Assembly (NCBI RefSeq): GCF_014203365.1
Contig: NZ_JACHIS010000001.1
Location: 744,001 to 808,000 of the forward strand
Length of the DNA stretch: 64,000 nt
Source: Actinoalloteichus hymeniacidonis
GTDB taxonomy: Bacteria > Actinomycetota > Actinomycetes > Mycobacteriales > Pseudonocardiaceae
Direction: 5' to 3'
Positions 49,879-59,133 of the stretch are shown here, piece after piece (within the stretch, counting starts at the first letter, position 1; every line of letters starts with the position of its first letter). Made by a program: the position numbers and the translations under genes. Under the pieces are notes generated by a model that had not been told where the DNA came from, searched no databases, and saw only the letters and a program-made list of their open reading frames with translations.

Positions 49879-52800
49879 TCACCGAATCGGGTGGTCATGG
49901 GCAGGTTGATCTAGCGGTTGGTCGTCGCGATCGGACGGGGTGTCGGCCGATTTCGGAGTCGAGGTGGAAGCGGTCGCGGCAGGCAAATGAGGCAATTCCG
50001 GCAGGTCAGACATGTTGGGCGGCGGGGCCGGTGTCGGCTCGGTCGAGGTGGGAGCCTGCGGCTCGCTCGACTCGCCAGGTGTCGGCTCTGCGGGCGGGGG
50101 CGGCTCCGCAGGGGTGGTGTCCTCGGCTGGCGGCTCCGGGGCGGGTCGGGTCTCGTCGACGGGCGGCTCCGGGGCGGACTCGGCTTCGGGCGTCGACTCG
50201 GGCCGTGGCTCGGCGTCCGTCGGCTGTGCCGGATCCTGATGTCCCGCGAACCAATGTCGATCCCAGCGCACCTCGACGCCGGCGTGCTGGGTCGCCCCGC
50301 CCAGTGTGGCGGTCAGCGCGAGATCGGCCGGAGCGGGCGGCCTGGCTCCTCCCGTGGTGCACAGCGGAATGTAGAACTCGTGCGACTGACCTGGCTGCAG
50401 CGTCGGCGTGGTCCGCACCAGGGGCTGCCCCGTCGCACCGCAGCGCAACAGGTTCCCGATCCTGCTGCCCGTGGCCGGAAGGGTCGTCAGCGGTGCCCCG
50501 AGGAAGGAGTGGGTGCCGACCCCATCGGGCGGCAACACGGTGATCTCGCCGGGTCTCGTCGTCTGTCCGGTGTTGACCACGGTGAGTCGCAGCAGCGAGT
50601 AGTAGGACCAACCCGCGCCATGGTGGGCGATGGGCAGCGCCCACGACTTCTTCACCTCTGCCGTCAGCTGCACGGCGTCGATCTCGGGCGGCTCGACCAC
50701 GGTGATCCGTCCAGTCGGCAGCGGGCGTTCGGTGCCCGGCCCGGCCCGGAGATCGCCCGCCACCGAGCCGGTCGCCGCGTGTTTCATGGCGCGCAGCGTG
50801 AAATCGAACGACACCTCGCCGCCCGGCGCCAAGCCGGCCGCGCTGCGACAGGTGATCGTGTCCGCCTCGGACCGACAGCCATGGCCCGCCGCGTCCTCGG
50901 CCGCCACCCCCGGCGGTAGGCGCAGGGTCAACTCGACGGCCTCGGATTCGGCGGCGCCCTGGTTGCGCACCCGATAGCTCAGCGGCTCCGGTGCGGCGCC
51001 GATGACCAGTTCGGTGGGGACGGTGTCGAGGACGGCCACCAGATCCGGCGCGTTGATCGGCGCGGTCACTCGGCCGCTCGCGGTGCCGAGCTCGCCCGTC
51101 ACCTCGACCGAACCATCGACGAGCAGGGCCCTGGTCACGGGAATCTCCACGGTCAGGCTGTCGCCGGGCGCCAGCGGTCGCTCGGCGGCACAGTCGAGCT
51201 CGTGGCCGCCGATGCCTGCCGGGCCGCGCGAGTGCGACCAGTGGCGATCGTGGTCGCACTCGGCGGGCAGCCTGCCGGGCAGCAGCCACCACGGGGTGCG
51301 GACTCGGACCTCGGCACGGTCGGTGCTGCTACCGGTGTTGGTGAGGGTGACGACGATCCGGCCGAGCCAGGGCGCCCCGTACTCGCCTCGGCCGTTCACC
51401 TCGGCGGTCAGCGCGAGATCGTCGACCGGTTTGCGGACCTCGATCTCGATGGCGCCGAGCTCGACGAGCGCTGTGCCCCCTGCGCCCACCGTCCCGGTCA
51501 CCCGGCCGCCCTCCGCGTCGACGGCGGCCTGGAACTCGAGATCGAAGACGAGGCTCGCGCCCGGGGCCAGACCGGCCGCGCTGGCGCAGCGCAGCGAACC
51601 GGTGTCGGTGCTGCAGTCGATCGACGCTGCGTCGGCCAAGACGGTGTCCGCCGCCGAGGGGCGCGCGGTCGGAGCAGCGGGATCGCGATCCACCGACGAC
51701 GGCGAAGCGGGTGCCGGAGCGACTTGGGCATCGAGCAGGCCGGCGGGTTCGGCTCTGGCGAGGATCGAATCCGAGGACGACCGGTCCACCGAGGACCGAG
51801 CGGGTTCCACCGAAGCGGAGTTCGCGGCCGCCAGCCGGGCGGAGATTCCCGGCGGCAGCCGCAGATCCGCCACCACGATCTCGGAGTCCGCCGAGCCGAC
51901 GTTGGCCACCGAGATCGGCAACGCGCCCGGTGGCCCGCCCGCCGACAAGACCAGCGACTCGGGCGGGGTGGTCACCTCGAGCACCGCCTCCGTCGGCGCG
52001 GGCTGCTCCGGTGGCGCCGGTGGAGCGGGCAGGGGTGGGCTGGGTGCGGGAGCGCCGGGTTCCGCTGGCGCGGCAGGGGATTCGGGCACCGGTTGCTCCG
52101 GCGCCGGGGGGACGACGGGTCGGGCGGGCTGTTCGACGGCCGGAGCCGGTAGCGCGGCAGGCACCGGTGGAGCATCGGCCAACAGCGTCACGGCGATCGT
52201 GGCGACCAGCGCGACGGTCGAGGCGGCCGCCGTCAGCCACTGGCGGGGCAGCGAGCTCGTCGCGCCGACCACCGAACCGCCGGTGGTGGCGGCGATCCCC
52301 GCCGTGATGGCCGGTTCGTGCAACGCTTTTGCGAGCAGCACGGTGAGATAGCCGCTCGCGCCCGCTCCCAGGACCACACCGCCGATCTCGCGGAACATGC
52401 CGTTGAGATCGGTGAGCTCGGCGGCCAGCGCGCGGCAGTCGAGACAGCCGTCGAGATGGGCGTCCACCTGGGCGGTCTCGCGTTTGGACAACCCGGATCG
52501 GGTCCAGGCGCCCAATCGTTCGGTCGCCGCCCGGCAGTTCTCCGCCTGCGTCTCGGCCAGATGAACCTGGAGGTAGGCCTGACGTAAGCCCTCTCGGGCC
52601 CGATAGGCCAGCGCCGAGACCCCGTTGGGCGTCAGTCCGAGTAGCGGCGCGACCTCGGCGACGGACTCACCCTCGACCTCGGTGTGCCACAGCACGGTCC
52701 GCCAGCGCTCGGGAAGACGAGCGAATGCCCTGGCCGCCAACGATCGCTCCAACTCCGCGATCGGAGCGTCGTGAAAGGGAATGCCGACGTCGGCCCCGGG

Positions 52801-53142
52801 TATCGCGCCCACGTCGTCGGACACCGAGACGCGCCGTTCCTTCCTGGTCCGGTCGTACGCCCCATTGCGTAAGGCGGTGAGCAGGTAGGCGCGGAAGGCG
52901 ACATCGGGCCCGTTGCCCATGCGCAGCTGATCCAAGACCTTGGTGAAGGCGTTCGCGACGAGATCGTCCTGCTCGGCCCGAGACTGGGCGAGCTGCCGTG
53001 CCAGGTTGTACGCCGCAGTGACATGCCGTTCGTAGAGCGTCCCGTATGCCTCTACCGAGCCGTCCCGAACCGCGTCGATCAGCTCCGTGTCGGGTGGTTC
53101 GGGTAATTCATCGGGAACGATCGCCACGCCGGGGACCTCCAT
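49879..53142 (-). CDS. ECF sigma factor fused to zinc anti-sigma domain, membrane helix and large surface domain
   Basis: 1087 residues. Residues 15-100 are sigma region 2 (DAVRDGSVEAYGTLYERHVTAAYNLARQL) and 130-190 region 4 (ARLPERWRTVLWHTEVEGESVAEVAPLLGLTPNGVSALAYRAREGLRQAY). A zinc anti-sigma motif follows (C203, H229-x3-C233-x2-C236), then one membrane helix (about 303-322). The remaining ~760 residues are outside: Pro-rich linkers and repeated beta domains with the TCRSAAGLAPGGEVSFDF / SLRCASAAGLAPGASLVFDLEF repeat typical of DUF11-like adhesin modules. Sigma, inhibitor and sensor are thus on one chain, resembling fused ECF groups known in actinobacteria. Confidence 0.88.
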   Translation of the reverse strand: MEVPGVAIVPDELPEPPDTELIDAVRDGSVEAYGTLYERHVTAAYNLARQLAQSRAEQDDLVANAFTKVLDQLRMGNGPDVAFRAYLLTALRNGAYDRTRKERRVSVSDDVGAIPGADVGIPFHDAPIAELERSLAARAFARLPERWRTVLWHTEVEGESVAEVAPLLGLTPNGVSALAYRAREGLRQAYLQVHLAETQAENCRAATERLGAWTRSGLSKRETAQVDAHLDGCLDCRALAAELTDLNGMFREIGGVVLGAGASGYLTVLLAKALHEPAITAGIAATTGGSVVGATSSLPRQWLTAAASTVALVATIAVTLLADAPPVPAALPAPAVEQPARPVVPPAPEQPVPESPAAPAEPGAPAPSPPLPAPPAPPEQPAPTEAVLEVTTPPESLVLSAGGPPGALPISVANVGSADSEIVVADLRLPPGISARLAAANSASVEPARSSVDRSSSDSILARAEPAGLLDAQVAPAPASPSSVDRDPAAPTARPSAADTVLADAASIDCSTDTGSLRCASAAGLAPGASLVFDLEFQAAVDAEGGRVTGTVGAGGTALVELGAIEIEVRKPVDDLALTAEVNGRGEYGAPWLGRIVVTLTNTGSSTDRAEVRVRTPWWLLPGRLPAECDHDRHWSHSRGPAGIGGHELDCAAERPLAPGDSLTVEIPVTRALLVDGSVEVTGELGTASGRVTAPINAPDLVAVLDTVPTELVIGAAPEPLSYRVRNQGAAESEAVELTLRLPPGVAAEDAAGHGCRSEADTITCRSAAGLAPGGEVSFDFTLRAMKHAATGSVAGDLRAGPGTERPLPTGRITVVEPPEIDAVQLTAEVKKSWALPIAHHGAGWSYYSLLRLTVVNTGQTTRPGEITVLPPDGVGTHSFLGAPLTTLPATGSRIGNLLRCGATGQPLVRTTPTLQPGQSHEFYIPLCTTGGARPPAPADLALTATLGGATQHAGVEVRWDRHWFAGHQDPAQPTDAEPRPESTPEAESAPEPPVDETRPAPEPPAEDTTPAEPPPPAEPTPGESSEPQAPTSTEPTPAPPPNMSDLPELPHLPAATASTSTPKSADTPSDRDDQPLDQPAHDHPIR

Positions 53143-53297
53143 GCCTTGCGTCCGTCGGAGAACCCAGTGTGACCAATCGGCTGCGCATTGTGTGAATCGG
53201 CCCTAGGTCTCGTGATGGCAACACCCCGTCATGGCATGCCCGCCGCGACGTCACCCGAGGGAGAAGGAACCGATGTGGCGAAAGGGGCAGCCGGGAT

Positions 53298-54269
53298 ATG
53301 ACCACACCGCCACCTGCATGGTCGGGGCCATCGAGCCCGCAACCGCTTCCCTGGGACGGCTCCACCCGGATGCCTGCGGGCGTGTTCGAATACTCGGCCT
53401 GGATGTTGTACGCCCGGTGGCGGGCCGCCAGCATCGCCTCGGGTTGGGCGTTCCCGGCGGACTGGGCGAGGACGCCCGCGCGGGCCGTGTGTCGGGCGCT
53501 GGTGGTCGGGACGGACCCGACGCGCCAGTTGACCGCACTGGGCGCGGTACGAGCCCGCGACGGGGTCGACCTGGCCGCCACGCTGCGAGACATCGTCGCG
53601 CTGTACTCGGTGCTCCCCGGAGCCGAGCCTGCCCCGGCCTCGCCGCAGTGCCCACCGGCATCGAACCCGGCCGAATCGACGTCCTGGTTCGGCGGCGCCG
53701 ACCTCGACGGCCTTGGGCCCGCCCCGGCGGAACTCGCCAGTCTGGGTGCGCCTGCCGCAGCGATGGGCGCGGTGGCACTCGGTTGGGCCGACGCCTCGGT
53801 CGGGAGTCTGCTCGAACAGCAGGTGTGCGACGCGCTCACCGGATTGGCCACCGAGGGCTACCTGCGCAGGCGGATCGACGAGCTGTATCGGGAGGCGGCC
53901 GTGACCGGCCGGGCGGTGGCCGAGGACTTCGCCCTGGTGGTGGTCGCGGTGAATCTGCGCCGGGTCAGACGGTGGCCGAGGAGCCTGGCGATGGTGGTGG
54001 TCGGCGACGCACTCGGCCGGGCCTTCGAAGGCGGCCAGACCCGTGCGCTCGCAGCCCCCACGGTGGCCCTCGTGCTGGCGAAGGCGGATCGAAGGCTGCC
54101 ATTGCGGCTGGTCACAGCCCGGTGGCTTGTCGAACGCGGCCTGCATGTGTCGGTGCCCGACCGGGAGACCGGCCCGGTTCGGGTCTGGCGCGAGCCGCTG
54201 CCCGCGCGATGCGAGGAGGTGCCGGAGCTGCTGCGTCGACTGGCCGGACAACCCGGGCAGGCGGGCTGA
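53298..54269 (+). CDS. Degenerate GGDEF-domain protein
   Basis: A 323-residue soluble protein. Residues 178-197 read DALTGLATEGYLRRRIDELY, the conserved opening of a GGDEF (diguanylate cyclase) domain, and FALVVVAVNL... and GDALGRAF follow as in that fold. Where GGDEF should stand (about 253-262) the sequence is APTVALVLAK, so the cyclase site is lost. The first 170 residues are helical and unrecognised. It may bind nucleotide or be a structural relic with a new role. It is divergent from the ECF fusion protein. Confidence 0.7.
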   Translation: MTTPPPAWSGPSSPQPLPWDGSTRMPAGVFEYSAWMLYARWRAASIASGWAFPADWARTPARAVCRALVVGTDPTRQLTALGAVRARDGVDLAATLRDIVALYSVLPGAEPAPASPQCPPASNPAESTSWFGGADLDGLGPAPAELASLGAPAAAMGAVALGWADASVGSLLEQQVCDALTGLATEGYLRRRIDELYREAAVTGRAVAEDFALVVVAVNLRRVRRWPRSLAMVVVGDALGRAFEGGQTRALAAPTVALVLAKADRRLPLRLVTARWLVERGLHVSVPDRETGPVRVWREPLPARCEEVPELLRRLAGQPGQAG

Positions 54270-54411
54270 TATCGGAGGAATAGGCCGCCGAGGACGACGA
54301 GGCTCGGCGCGGCTGCGCGAGTGACCTGGACTCGACAGCACACCGGGCGCCGACCAAGCGAGGCGGAGCGCCGCGACCAGCCCGGACGTCACCCGGTAGG
54401 CTTCCGCGCCC

Positions 54412-55647
54412 GTGGGCACCAACAGCATGGACAAGGGGTCGATGCCCGTCGTCGGCATGATCGGCGGCGGCCAGCTCGCCCGGATGACACACCAGGCAGC
54501 GATCCCGCTCGGCCAGTCGCTCCGGGTTCTGGCGGTCAGCCCCGACGACCCGGCGGCCCTGGTCGCGCCGGGGGTGTCCTACGGCTCGCACACCGATCCC
54601 GAGGCGCTACGCGGTTTCGCTTCCGAGTGCGACGTCGTGACCTTCGACCACGAGCAGGTGCCCGGCGAGTACCTGCGCGCCCTGGAGGCCGAGGGCTTCA
54701 CCGTCCGACCGGGTTCGGCCGCGCTGATCCACGCACAGGACAAGCTCGTGATGCGCACCAGGCTGCGGGAACTGGGGCTGCCCGCGCCCGCGTTCTCCGA
54801 GGTGCAGACCCCCGATGACCTGATTCGATTCGGCGAGGAACACGGATTTCCCTGCGTGGTCAAGGCCACCAGGGGCGGCTATGACGGCCGAGGGGTCTGG
54901 ATGCCCGCCGACGCCGACGAGGCTCGCAAGCTGGCCGAGGAGCTGCTTGCCGCGGGCACGCCGTTGATGGTGGAGCAGAAGGTCCGGATGCGCCGCGAGC
55001 TGGCGGCCGTCGTCGCCCGGTCGCCGTTCGGCCAGGGCGCCGCCTGGCCGGTGGTGGAGACGGTGCAGCAGGACGGGATCTGCGTCGAGGTGCACGCGCC
55101 CGCGCCGGGACTGGACTCCGCGACGGCCGCGCACGCCCAACAGATCGCGTTCCGGATCGCCGAGGAGCTCGGCGTGGTTGGGGTGCTGGCGGTGGAGCTG
55201 TTCGAGCTCGCGTCCGACGGGGAGACCGACACCGCGCCGCGATTGGCCATCAACGAGCTCGCGATGCGGCCGCACAACTCCGGTCACTGGACCATCGAGG
55301 GCGCCAGGACCTCGCAGTTCGAGCAGCATCTGCGTGCCGTGCTGGACTATCCGCTCGGCAACACCGATCTGGTGGCGCCCGCTGCGGTGATGGCGAACGT
55401 GTTGGGCGCGCCCGAGCAGCCCACGATGTCGGTCGACGAACGACTGCATCACCTCTACGCGCGGTTCCCGGACGTCCGAGTGCATCTGTACGGCAAGTCG
55501 GAGCGGCCGGGCCGCAAGGTCGGGCATGTCACGATGCTGGGCGAGGACGTGGAACTCATCGCGCCCCGCGCGCGACTGGCCGCTCACTGGCTGTCGCACG
55601 CGGTATGGACCGACGGCTACGACATCCATGGAGGACAACAGCGGTGA
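54412..55647 (+). CDS. purK: N5-carboxyaminoimidazole ribonucleotide synthase
   Basis: A 411-residue ATP-grasp enzyme with the N-terminal [23 protein letters not shown] motif, [31 protein letters not shown] and [17 protein letters not shown]. It makes N5-CAIR from AIR, ATP and bicarbonate in purine synthesis. The GTG at 54412 or a nearby alternative start would add only a few residues. It overlaps purE by 4 bp. Confidence 0.96.
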   Translation: MGTNSMDKGSMPVVGMIGGGQLARMTHQAAIPLGQSLRVLAVSPDDPAALVAPGVSYGSHTDPEALRGFASECDVVTFDHEQVPGEYLRALEAEGFTVRPGSAALIHAQDKLVMRTRLRELGLPAPAFSEVQTPDDLIRFGEEHGFPCVVKATRGGYDGRGVWMPADADEARKLAEELLAAGTPLMVEQKVRMRRELAAVVARSPFGQGAAWPVVETVQQDGICVEVHAPAPGLDSATAAHAQQIAFRIAEELGVVGVLAVELFELASDGETDTAPRLAINELAMRPHNSGHWTIEGARTSQFEQHLRAVLDYPLGNTDLVAPAAVMANVLGAPEQPTMSVDERLHHLYARFPDVRVHLYGKSERPGRKVGHVTMLGEDVELIAPRARLAAHWLSHAVWTDGYDIHGGQQR

Positions 55648-56168
55648 CCGCCAATCCCACCCCACTGGTCGGCGTGATCATGGGCAGCGACTCGGACTGG
55701 CCGGTGATGTCGGCTGCGGCTACCGCGTTGGCCGAGTTCGACGTCGCCCACGAGGTCGCGGTGATCTCCGCCCATCGGACTCCGCAGCGGATGCTGGATT
55801 ACGCCCAGACCGCCGTGGATCGGGGAATCCGGGTGATCATCGCGGGTGCGGGCGGCGCGGCACACCTGCCCGGCATGGTCGCCTCGGCGACCGTGCTGCC
55901 GGTCATCGGTGTCCCGGTCCCGCTGAAATACCTCGACGGAATGGACTCGCTGCTGTCGATCGTGCAGATGCCCGCCGGGGTTCCGGTGGCGACGGTGTCG
56001 GTCGGCGGCGCACGCAACGCGGGACTGCTGGCGGTGCGCACCCTCGCCGCCGGTAGCGACGAGTCGGCACTGCGGTTGCGCAAGGCCATGGCGGATTTCC
56101 AGGCCGATCTGGAACGCCTGGTGTTGGACAAGGACGCCGCGCTGCAGGAGCGCCACGCCGCAGGTTGA
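55644..56168 (+). CDS. purE: N5-CAIR mutase (class I PurE)
   Basis: A 174-residue protein starting at GTG 55644, which overlaps the purK stop (GTGA). It shows [53 protein letters not shown] and PVIGVPV, the core of class I PurE, which moves the carboxylate of N5-CAIR to give CAIR. A strong hairpin follows the stop. Confidence 0.96.
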   Translation: MTANPTPLVGVIMGSDSDWPVMSAAATALAEFDVAHEVAVISAHRTPQRMLDYAQTAVDRGIRVIIAGAGGAAHLPGMVASATVLPVIGVPVPLKYLDGMDSLLSIVQMPAGVPVATVSVGGARNAGLLAVRTLAAGSDESALRLRKAMADFQADLERLVLDKDAALQERHAAG

Positions 56169-56174
56169 GCGGGT

Positions 56175-56211
56175 GGCGGCGGGTCCGTCGCGCTGGGCCG
56201 GACCCGCTGCC
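56175..56211 (+). terminator. Terminator after purKE
   Basis: GGCGGCGGGTCCG (56175-56187) pairs with CGGACCCGCTGCC (56199-56211), 13 positions with one G-U pair, loop of 11. Confidence 0.75.
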
Positions 56212-56603
56212 CCACCCTGCGAACCGGGGTAATTCGGTTGCCTGGGCGACAGGCGATGGGGCATTGTGGATCACGTAGGAGCGAGTGCGACAACGCAGCA
56301 GGAGGTGGGGACGTCATGCCGGGGAAGACCTCGCGACGGCAACTCCTGAGGCGTCGCCGATATCTGCTCGAGACGGAACGCAGCCGAGGCTGCTGACCCG
56401 TCCGTAGGAGCACCACCCGGCTTCGAGGCCATGGCCTGGCCGTTTCGGCGTCTGCTCCTCGTATCGCGTATCCGGTGCGCCCGCTTGGTCGGCCGCCGGG
56501 CTGCGCTATGCCTGCGCGTTCTCCCGCGCAGTTCTGACGATCCCGTCTGTTCTTTCCTTCTGGACCGCTTGATGCCGCGGTTCAGCGACCCCGTGAGGCG
56601 ATC
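56212..56603. other. Gap between the purKE terminator and rtcB
   Basis: No supported gene. There is a 7-bp hairpin (56512-56518 with 56525-56531) without a T-run and a 26-codon frame at 56316-56396 preceded by AGGAGG, which I do not consider proven. The promoter of rtcB must lie here. Confidence 0.4.
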
Positions 56604-57794
56604 ATGCACACCGAGATTCTCGGCGAGCGCGTACCCATCCGGGTCTGGGCGGATCCTGCCCAGATCGAAGATCAAGCCCTTCAGCAGCTGCGCAATGTCG
56701 CCAATCTGCCCTGGTTGCACGGCCTGGCCGTGATGCCGGATGTGCACTTCGGCAAGGGCGCCACCGTGGGAAGCGTCATCGCGATGCGCGACGCCGTCTC
56801 ACCTGCGGCGGTCGGCGTCGACATCGGTTGCGGCATGTCCGCCGTCCGGACCTCGCTGTTCGACCGCGACCTTCCCGATGACCTGGCCGTACTGCGGTCC
56901 CGGATCGAGGCAGCCGTCCCGGTGGGGTTCGGGCTGCACAAGAACCCGGTGGACCCGGCCAGGGTGCCCGGTACCGGCGGCTGGGATCGCTTCTGGTCCG
57001 GTTTCGACCAGCTACACGAGGGCGTGCAGGATCGGCGGAGCCGGGCGGCGAAGCAGATCGGCACCCTCGGCGGCGGAAACCACTTCATCGAGGTCTGCCT
57101 GGAGCAGGGCGGCCTCGACGCCGGACGGGTGTGGCTGATGCTGCATTCCGGCTCCCGCAACATCGGCAAGGAACTGGCCGAGCGGCACGTGCGGATCGCA
57201 CAGTCCCTCTCGCACAACAAGAACCTTGTCGACCGCGACCTGGCGGTGTTCTTGACGGGCACCTCGGAGATGGACGCCTACCGGCGGGATCTCTACTGGG
57301 CGCAGGAGTACGCGCTGCGTAACCGGGCCACGATGATGGCGCTGGTCAAGAAGGCGTTGTCGGACACGGTGCCGGGTACCCGCTTCGATCCGGAGATCTC
57401 CTGTCACCACAACTACGTGGCCGAGGAGCGGTACGACGGCGTCGACGTCCTGGTGACCAGGAAGGGCGCGATCCGCGCCGGCTCCGGCGACCTGGGGATC
57501 ATCCCGGGCAGCATGGGAACCGGTTCCTACATCGTGCGTGGTCTGGGCAACGACGCGTCGTTCCAGTCGGCTTCGCACGGCGCGGGGCGGCGGATGTCGC
57601 GGAACAAGGCCAAGCAGCTCTACACGGCGGCCGACCTCGCGGCGCAGACCCAGGGTGTGGAGTGCCGGAAGGACCGGGGCGTGGTCGACGAGATCCCTGC
57701 GGCGTACAAGGACATCAACGAGGTCATCAAGGCGCAGCAGGATCTGGTGAAGGTGGTCGCTCACCTGAAGCAGGTGGTCTGCGTCAAGGGCTGA
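56604..57794 (+). CDS. rtcB: RNA ligase, RtcB family
   Basis: A 396-residue protein. It has VMPDVHFGKGATVGSV, the metal-binding GVDIGCGM (C76), GGGNHFIE (H160) and the guanylated His of QSASHGAGRRMSR (H325). RtcB joins 2',3'-cyclic phosphate RNA ends to 5'-OH ends using GTP, repairing tRNA or stress-cut RNA. The length is that of the shorter RtcB2-like forms. No archease gene is adjacent. It stands alone between purE and fadE, where mycobacteria have none. Confidence 0.92.
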   Translation: MHTEILGERVPIRVWADPAQIEDQALQQLRNVANLPWLHGLAVMPDVHFGKGATVGSVIAMRDAVSPAAVGVDIGCGMSAVRTSLFDRDLPDDLAVLRSRIEAAVPVGFGLHKNPVDPARVPGTGGWDRFWSGFDQLHEGVQDRRSRAAKQIGTLGGGNHFIEVCLEQGGLDAGRVWLMLHSGSRNIGKELAERHVRIAQSLSHNKNLVDRDLAVFLTGTSEMDAYRRDLYWAQEYALRNRATMMALVKKALSDTVPGTRFDPEISCHHNYVAEERYDGVDVLVTRKGAIRAGSGDLGIIPGSMGTGSYIVRGLGNDASFQSASHGAGRRMSRNKAKQLYTAADLAAQTQGVECRKDRGVVDEIPAAYKDINEVIKAQQDLVKVVAHLKQVVCVKG

Positions 57795-57894
57795 GCTCGG
57801 CACGACCGGCGGGCTGGTGGGTTAACGAACCTTCACTTCGGGGCTACTATCGCGGACGACAGTGTTGTTACTCGGCGGTAACAGGAGGCGCGCG

Positions 57895-59058
57895 GTGAAC
57901 TCAGGCTTCGGTACCTACCAGCTCGCGGACGAGCACGAAGCACTACGTGAGGCGGTCCGGGCGCTCGCCGAGAAGGAGATCGCCCCGCACGCCGCCGAGG
58001 TCGACGAGCAGTCCCGTTTCCCGAAGGAGGCGCTGGACGCGCTGACCAAGGCAGACCTGCACGCGGTCCACCTGCCGGAGGAGTACGACGGCCAGGGCGC
58101 CGATTCGGTCGCGACCTGCATCGTCATCGAGGAGGTCGCCCGAGTCTGTGCCTCCTCCTCGCTGATCCCCGCCGTGAACAAGCTGGGCTCGATGCCCATC
58201 CTGCTGTCGGGCTCGGCGGAGCTGAAACAGCAGGTGCTGCCCTCGATCGCCTCGGGCGAGGCGATGATCTCCTACGCCCTGTCCGAACGCGAGGCCGGTT
58301 CCGACACGGCGTCCATGCGGACCAGGGCCCGGCTCGACGGCGATCACTGGGTCCTCAACGGCACCAAGTGCTGGATCACCAACGCGGGCGAGTCCTCCTG
58401 GTACACGGTGATGGCGGTCACCGACCCCGACGCCGCCAAGAAGTCCGACGGGATCTCCGCCTTCGTCGTTCACGCCGACGACCCGGGTTTCGAGGTCGGT
58501 TCCAAGGAGCGCAAGCTCGGCATCAAGGGCTCGCCCACCCGTGAGATCCACTTCGCCGACTGCACCATCCCGGCCGACCGCATCATCGGCGAACCCGGCA
58601 CCGGGCTGAAGACCGCGCTGCGAACACTGGACCACACCCGGCCCACCATCGGCGCGCAGGCACTCGGCATCGCCCAGGGCGCCCTCGACGCGTCGATCGC
58701 CTACGTCAAGGACCGCAAGCAGTTCGGTAAGTCCATCGGCGACTTCCAGGGCGTGCAGTTCATGCTCGCCGACATGGCGATGAAGATCGAGGCCGCCCGT
58801 CACCTGGTCTACGTCTCGGCGGCCCGCGCCGAACGCGGCGAGGCCAACCTCGGCTTCGTCTCGGCCGCCGCGAAGTGCTTCGCCTCCGACGTCGCGATGG
58901 AGGTCACCACCGACGCCGTCCAGCTCTTCGGCGGCGCGGGCTACACCACGGACTTCCCAGTCGAACGCATGATGCGTGACGCGAAGATCACCCAGATCTA
59001 CGAGGGCACCAACCAGATCCAGCGCATGGTGATGGCCCGCAACCTGCTCAAGGGCTGA
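57895..59058 (+). CDS. Acyl-CoA dehydrogenase (FadE25-like)
   Basis: A 387-residue flavoenzyme. GTG 57895 has AGGAGG six bases upstream. Typical blocks are YALSEREAGSDTASMRTRA (FAD contact), WITNAG, RPTIGAQALGIAQGALD, RKQFGKSIGDFQGVQFMLADM and the catalytic Glu of QIYEGTNQIQ. It oxidises acyl-CoAs in beta-oxidation or branched-chain amino acid breakdown. Order after purE matches M. tuberculosis fadE25 apart from the rtcB insertion. Confidence 0.93.
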   Translation: MNSGFGTYQLADEHEALREAVRALAEKEIAPHAAEVDEQSRFPKEALDALTKADLHAVHLPEEYDGQGADSVATCIVIEEVARVCASSSLIPAVNKLGSMPILLSGSAELKQQVLPSIASGEAMISYALSEREAGSDTASMRTRARLDGDHWVLNGTKCWITNAGESSWYTVMAVTDPDAAKKSDGISAFVVHADDPGFEVGSKERKLGIKGSPTREIHFADCTIPADRIIGEPGTGLKTALRTLDHTRPTIGAQALGIAQGALDASIAYVKDRKQFGKSIGDFQGVQFMLADMAMKIEAARHLVYVSAARAERGEANLGFVSAAAKCFASDVAMEVTTDAVQLFGGAGYTTDFPVERMMRDAKITQIYEGTNQIQRMVMARNLLKG

Positions 59059-59133
59059 GAGGCGGCTGCCTGCGGCGGCCTTGACGACGGTGTGACCACC
59101 GCGTTCAGGGCCGCCGTCCTCGCTGTGGGGCTC

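Noticed and set aside
53298-54269. Active diguanylate cyclase
   Set aside because: The GGDEF catalytic motif is absent, although the domain opening is clear.
56316-56396. A 26-codon frame with AGGAGG before rtcB
   Set aside because: Very short, Arg-rich and unsupported by any neighbour relation; spacing to the ribosome site is long.
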